19,005 nucleotides of DNA. Origin: JBMNHG01 sp045627705. Lineage in GTDB: Bacteria; Verrucomicrobiota; Kiritimatiellia; RFP12; JBMNHG01. Under the pieces are notes generated by a model that saw only the letters and a program-made list of their open reading frames with translations, did not search any database and was not told the origin of the DNA. Every line of letters begins with the position of its first letter. Position 1 is the first letter of the stretch. The stretch covers positions 1 through 19,005 of the forward strand of contig JAZQOE010000007.1 of the NCBI GenBank assembly GCA_045627705.1. The letters run 5' to 3'. The position numbers and the translations under genes were made by a program. This document shows positions 16,011 to 19,005 of this stretch, one piece after another.

Positions 16011-17243
16011 TCAATAGCGCAGGGTAAGGCCGAGCGACGCGCGCCAACGGTCATACTCGTACTGCTCGATCGTGGAATCGTCGAAGGAGTAGGTGAAGTT
16101 GCCGTTGATCGAGGCGAACTTCGCAAGGGCAAACGAGGCGCCAAGCGACATCGAATAGAAGGCATCACGACGATGCTTGCCGATAATCTCGCCTTCCATG
16201 ATCGTGTTGGCACCGGTATTGACCTTCTTGGTGTAGTCCTGGTCGCGGTATGCAAGACGCGCGGTCAAGAGCCAGCGTTCGATAGGGCGATATGTCGCGC
16301 CAAGGCCAACGCGGTAGGAGCGGATGGAGTTGTCCGACTCGTCTTCAGACGGATGGAACTCGGAACTGCCCGACAGATTCAAGCCGAACTTGTCGGTTGG
16401 AGCCCAGCGAATCGTGCCATCGTACGCTACCGTCGATTCGTCATCGTCGGAACCGAACCCTGTGTACAAGTGATAACCGACGTTCAGGTCGTAGGTGATC
16501 TTGTCGGTCGCACGGGAGGAGATACCAACCAATCCCGTCCAAGTATCAGCCGTGCCTTCCTGCTTCTCGGATTCGCTGCCAGTGTAGTGGCCCGAAATCT
16601 TGGCATTCATCTTCTCGGTCACTGCACGGGAGATGGAGGCGCCAACCTTGTAGTTGCTACGGTCATAGAGGAGATCGCTGTCATAGTCGATCTCGCCATA
16701 CGATGCATTGACCGTGACATCGGTCTTTTCGCCAATCCCCTTGTGTACGGAACCGCCGACGCGGATTTCATAGCGGTCCTCCCAGCGGACGGCATCCTCG
16801 TCTTCTTCCTCGACATACTGATACAACTCGTTCAAGCGGATATCGAGATCGCGCGGGCAGTTTATCGTGAGCTGGAGGGACTCGCCCCAGTCATCGCGCT
16901 TCTCCATGAAATCCTGCTCGTAGCGCTCGATGGCGTAGAAGGCGTTACCGGTAAGGTTGACGTCGTTGCCCGGCAACTTCAAGTCAACGCCAGGACGGAG
17001 GTTGTAGCCCCATGAATCGTAGTCCTTGCGCGTCGCAAACTTTCCATTCTTTTCGCCAGTGCGAACGAAATCGGGGTTCTGGTCATAGAAAATGTTGCCA
17101 TGGATATATGGCGAAACATTGAGCTGGCCGATATTGATGCCATACTGCCTGTCCGGCGAAAGGGGAGCCTGGGCGAATGCCGCACCCGCCGAAATGGCAA
17201 GGATAGCAGTGCAAACCGAAATTGTTACGGAGTTCTGATTCAT
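16011..17243 (-). CDS. Outer-membrane beta-barrel protein, likely polysaccharide secretion partner
   Basis: The 410-aa product has a signal peptide (MNQNSVTISVCTAILAISAGAAFAQA, cleaved after residue 26 or so) and then alternating amphipathic strands throughout, with turns rich in Asp, Gly and Asn and many aromatic residues. It ends in SLGLTLRY, where the terminal aromatic residue is the usual Bam recognition signal. No enzyme motif is seen. Similar barrels occur in exopolysaccharide loci, where they may form the outer-membrane exit for polymer. The ATG has AAAGGA 10 nt upstream and lies 49 bp after the preceding gene, consistent with one operon. A general porin is possible, but the position between an OPX exporter and a Wzy-like protein argues for a role in secretion. 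Confidence 0.82.
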   Translation of the reverse strand: MNQNSVTISVCTAILAISAGAAFAQAPLSPDRQYGINIGQLNVSPYIHGNIFYDQNPDFVRTGEKNGKFATRKDYDSWGYNLRPGVDLKLPGNDVNLTGNAFYAIERYEQDFMEKRDDWGESLQLTINCPRDLDIRLNELYQYVEEEDEDAVRWEDRYEIRVGGSVHKGIGEKTDVTVNASYGEIDYDSDLLYDRSNYKVGASISRAVTEKMNAKISGHYTGSESEKQEGTADTWTGLVGISSRATDKITYDLNVGYHLYTGFGSDDDESTVAYDGTIRWAPTDKFGLNLSGSSEFHPSEDESDNSIRSYRVGLGATYRPIERWLLTARLAYRDQDYTKKVNTGANTIMEGEIIGKHRRDAFYSMSLGASFALAKFASINGNFTYSFDDSTIEQYEYDRWRASLGLTLRY

Positions 17244-17292
17244 TTCGTTTTCCTTTGGATGTTCACAAGTAGGTCGAAACTGTCAGCCGAGG

Positions 17293-18153
17293 TTAAAACG
17301 ATCCCTGGCCCTTGTATGGCGGTGGAACCGGCGGCTTATCGTGACCGCCATGGCCGCCGCCACGATGACCTTCGCCCTCACCCTTTGGAATAATCACGGG
17401 ACGTTCAAGGCCAATATCAATCATCACGGTTTCATCGACCTTCAAGAAGGCGTCGCCTGTGCTGTCTTTTTCCGAGCGGCCGATATCATCGGAGTCCTTG
17501 CTCATTGCGACAATCTCTTCCGCGCCCTTAGGCCCAAAGATCGCCTCGTAGTTGCCGGCGAGAATCGCCTCGATCATGAAACCGACGGTCTCGCGACTTT
17601 GCTCGGGCACGGCCGGCATCGCCTGCTCGATGACGGGCAGATTGTCTTCGACGTCGGGAAGTCTCGCGAACAACGCAATGACAAAGGACGTGTAGATGTC
17701 CGCGTCATCAGCGTCAAGACCCTGGTCGCGCACCGTCTGGACAGCCTTGGTAAGGGCGTCGTGGAACTCGGTGTCGGACATCGGCGCGGTGCGCGTACGC
17801 ATTCCCGGGATCATCGCATCGATCGTCGCGGGAAGGAAACTGAAGGGAATCTTGCAGACGAGAGTCGAGAGCAATTCCGGCATCTGCGCCTTCGGCATGG
17901 CATCCAGGGAAGCCGAAATAACAGCCGCGATCTGTTCCGGACGCTTTTCCGGATCGATCGGCATCTTGGTCGCCGCCTCAACCACCTGCTTGAGGAATGT
18001 CGCCTTCTCGCCGTCCTCGACACCCGCAAGCATCTCTGAAATCTGCGAGACGTCCGTTGCGGCCTTGCCAACGTTCGCATCGATGGCGCGGACACATACC
18101 GGCATTGCCGCAAACAATGCGCAACCGACGACTAACACCATGTGCTTTTTCAT
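17293..18153 (-). CDS. Secreted protein of unknown function in the polysaccharide locus
   Basis: I do not recognise this family. The 286-aa product begins with a signal peptide (MKKHMVLVVGCALFAAMPVCVRA). The mature part is acidic and looks mostly alpha-helical, with repeated short segments such as PEQIAAVISASLDAMP and PVIEQAMPAVPE that could be tandem helical hairpins. The tail is low-complexity: Gly/His-rich (HRGGGHGGHDK) and then Pro-rich (PPVPPP). The only Cys beyond the signal peptide is in LVCKIPF. The ATG at 18153 was chosen over an in-frame TTG at 18171, because the GGAG and AGGT ribosome sites lie between them. A TATAAT promoter lies about 60 bp upstream. Its place between the OPX and beta-barrel genes suggests a periplasmic or surface accessory factor. 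Confidence 0.75.
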   Translation of the reverse strand: MKKHMVLVVGCALFAAMPVCVRAIDANVGKAATDVSQISEMLAGVEDGEKATFLKQVVEAATKMPIDPEKRPEQIAAVISASLDAMPKAQMPELLSTLVCKIPFSFLPATIDAMIPGMRTRTAPMSDTEFHDALTKAVQTVRDQGLDADDADIYTSFVIALFARLPDVEDNLPVIEQAMPAVPEQSRETVGFMIEAILAGNYEAIFGPKGAEEIVAMSKDSDDIGRSEKDSTGDAFLKVDETVMIDIGLERPVIIPKGEGEGHRGGGHGGHDKPPVPPPYKGQGSF

Positions 18154-18211
18154 TCTACCTTTACTCCTCAAACATCAGCGCGACAAATACCATCACGCAT
18201 TTACGTGGACG

Positions 18212-18241
18212 ATTATAACCTCTTGCGAATGCCAATCGCAA
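18212..18241 (-). promoter_or_regulatory. Promoter upstream of the secreted unknown gene
   Basis: On the minus strand a perfect TATAAT (18212-18217) is preceded, after 18 bp, by TTGCGA (18236-18241, 4 of 6 to -35). Transcription would start near 18205, about 50 nt before the ATG at 18153. This would let the downstream genes (secreted protein, beta-barrel, polymerase, kinase, galE) be expressed apart from the OPX gene. Confidence 0.55.
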
Positions 18242-18242
18242 G
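18222..18242. promoter_or_regulatory. Inverted repeat overlapping the -35 box, candidate operator
   Basis: CTTGCGA, seven bases, TCGCAAG: two perfect 7-bp arms overlapping the -35 hexamer and the promoter spacer. The arm sequence CTTGCG also forms the core of the palindrome in the ppdK promoter (2852-2863), though the spacing differs. Confidence 0.45.
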
Positions 18243-18256
18243 GCAAAACCATAACG

Positions 18257-19005
18257 CTACCACACCCGCTCATCGACCCAGACGGTATCACCCGGTTCAA
18301 GAGGAATGTCCTGCTCTTCATCGCCATCCTTGCCAAGCCTGTCAAGGTCGGCCCTGAAAACCTTCTTGCTTCCATCGGGCATGTTGCGGGTGATGCGCAC
18401 GCTCGTGCGTCTGGCGCCCTTCGCCACGCCACCGGCACGCTGCAATGCGCTTAACAAGGAGAGATCACGGGTGGCGGGAATGTTGATCCATCCCTCGCGG
18501 CCGACATGGCCCATCACACGCACCTTGCCCCATGGGGATTCCGCATCGCCAGTAGTCACAAACTCGGCACTAACGATCGGATCGTGCAGATAGTCGCCGT
18601 AGAGCGTCGTCAAATGCGAACGGAACTGGCGGATTGTCATGCCCTCGCAAGAAACAACGCCAACAAATGGCAGCATCACGGTGTTTTCCGGCGAAATCAA
18701 CCGCACCTGCGTCGGAACCTCGACCTTGTCCGCAATCGTTACGCCGACCGAAATCGTAAGCCCAGTGCGCAAAATCGGCTCGCCATCTTCGCCAAGCTTC
18801 GGAATCACCCCTTCGGGGATCACATCCAACACCGGCAAATTGTCAACATCATCTTCCGAAGTCCCTGCGACATCCGATTCCTCGACCACTTCAACGGCAT
18901 CGCTTTCCGCTTCCGCAACTGCGGGCGAATCGGACTCAGGTGCATCCGCATCTGCCTCGACGGACTCCACCTCCGCTTCAACGTCGTCCCCCTCTACCGA
19001 TGCGG
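18257..19005 (-). CDS. Polysaccharide export protein, OPX/Wza family (5' end outside window)
   Basis: The visible 248 codons end in a stop at 18257 and continue off the right edge; the GTG at 18970 is not a convincing start because the acidic frame remains open to 19005. The first visible part is a disordered Glu/Asp/Ala/Val/Ser-rich stretch of about 60 residues. It is followed by the polysaccharide-export domain (VRLISPENTVMLPFVG, then YGDYLHDPIV) and one SLBB-like unit (KVRVMGHVGREGWINIPAT, then LLSALQRAGGV). The protein stops at GDTVWVDERVW, right after SLBB, with no C-terminal amphipathic helix like that forming the outer-membrane ring of E. coli Wza. OPX proteins guide polymer through the periplasm. 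The acidic N-terminal region is unusual for the family. Confidence 0.85.
   Translation of the reverse strand, partial: ASVEGDDVEAEVESVEADADAPESDSPAVAEAESDAVEVVEESDVAGTSEDDVDNLPVLDVIPEGVIPKLGEDGEPILRTGLTISVGVTIADKVEVPTQVRLISPENTVMLPFVGVVSCEGMTIRQFRSHLTTLYGDYLHDPIVSAEFVTTGDAESPWGKVRVMGHVGREGWINIPATRDLSLLSALQRAGGVAKGARRTSVRITRNMPDGSKKVFRADLDRLGKDGDEEQDIPLEPGDTVWVDERVW

Noticed and set aside
1..19005. tRNA, rRNA, CRISPR array, insertion sequence or prophage genes
   Set aside because: Looked for on both strands by eye; no cloverleaf, rRNA core, regularly spaced repeat, transposase or phage structural gene was recognised.

Overview
The window is a gene-dense, fairly GC-rich bacterial chromosomal segment from a Gram-negative organism, as shown by the polysaccharide export genes and an outer-membrane beta-barrel. 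Pyruvate phosphate dikinase, an A-type flavo-diiron protein and a short GNAT-type N-acetylglutamate synthase-like gene suggest an anaerobic or microaerobic fermenter. The overall protein style would fit the PVC superphylum (for example Kiritimatiellota or other Verrucomicrobia relatives). That placement is inferred from impression only; there is no rRNA or other phylogenetic marker here.

Layout. Positions 1-2766: a plus-strand terminator from a gene left of the window converges on ppdK (minus strand). ppdK has a strong sigma70-type promoter with a perfect 12-bp palindrome in its spacer. Positions 2931-6071 (plus strand): a D-lyxose isomerase-like gene closed by a short terminator, then an N-acetylglutamate synthase-like acetyltransferase overlapping (ATGA) a farnesyl-diphosphate-synthase-type prenyltransferase, then a family 2-like glycosyltransferase. 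Positions 6086-8239: a degenerate stretch with a REP-like GGGGACA hairpin repeat, an orphan YejE-type ABC permease without a clear start codon, and a broken plus-strand gene that looks like a secreted nucleoside hydrolase. Positions 8240-10504 (minus strand): an M42 metallopeptidase downstream of a flavo-diiron protein.

Positions 10570-19005 (minus strand) form a Wzy-type exopolysaccharide or capsule secretion locus. In transcription order it has an OPX (Wza-like) exporter truncated by the window edge, an unrecognised secreted 286-aa protein with its own TATAAT promoter, an outer-membrane beta-barrel, an O-antigen polymerase/ligase-type membrane protein, a Wzc-like tyrosine kinase, and galE. 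A terminator follows galE. The likely division of labour is: galE supplies a UDP-sugar precursor, the polymerase builds or ligates chains, the Wzc-like kinase controls length and export, and OPX plus beta-barrel form the exit path.

The most interesting part is this export locus. The OPX protein ends directly after its SLBB-like region, so it appears to lack the outer-membrane helix of classical Wza, and a dedicated beta-barrel is encoded in the same gene run. The kinase carries Tyr/Gly-rich clusters at both ends, the polymerase a His8 tract, and the unknown secreted protein a His/Gly/Pro-rich tail.
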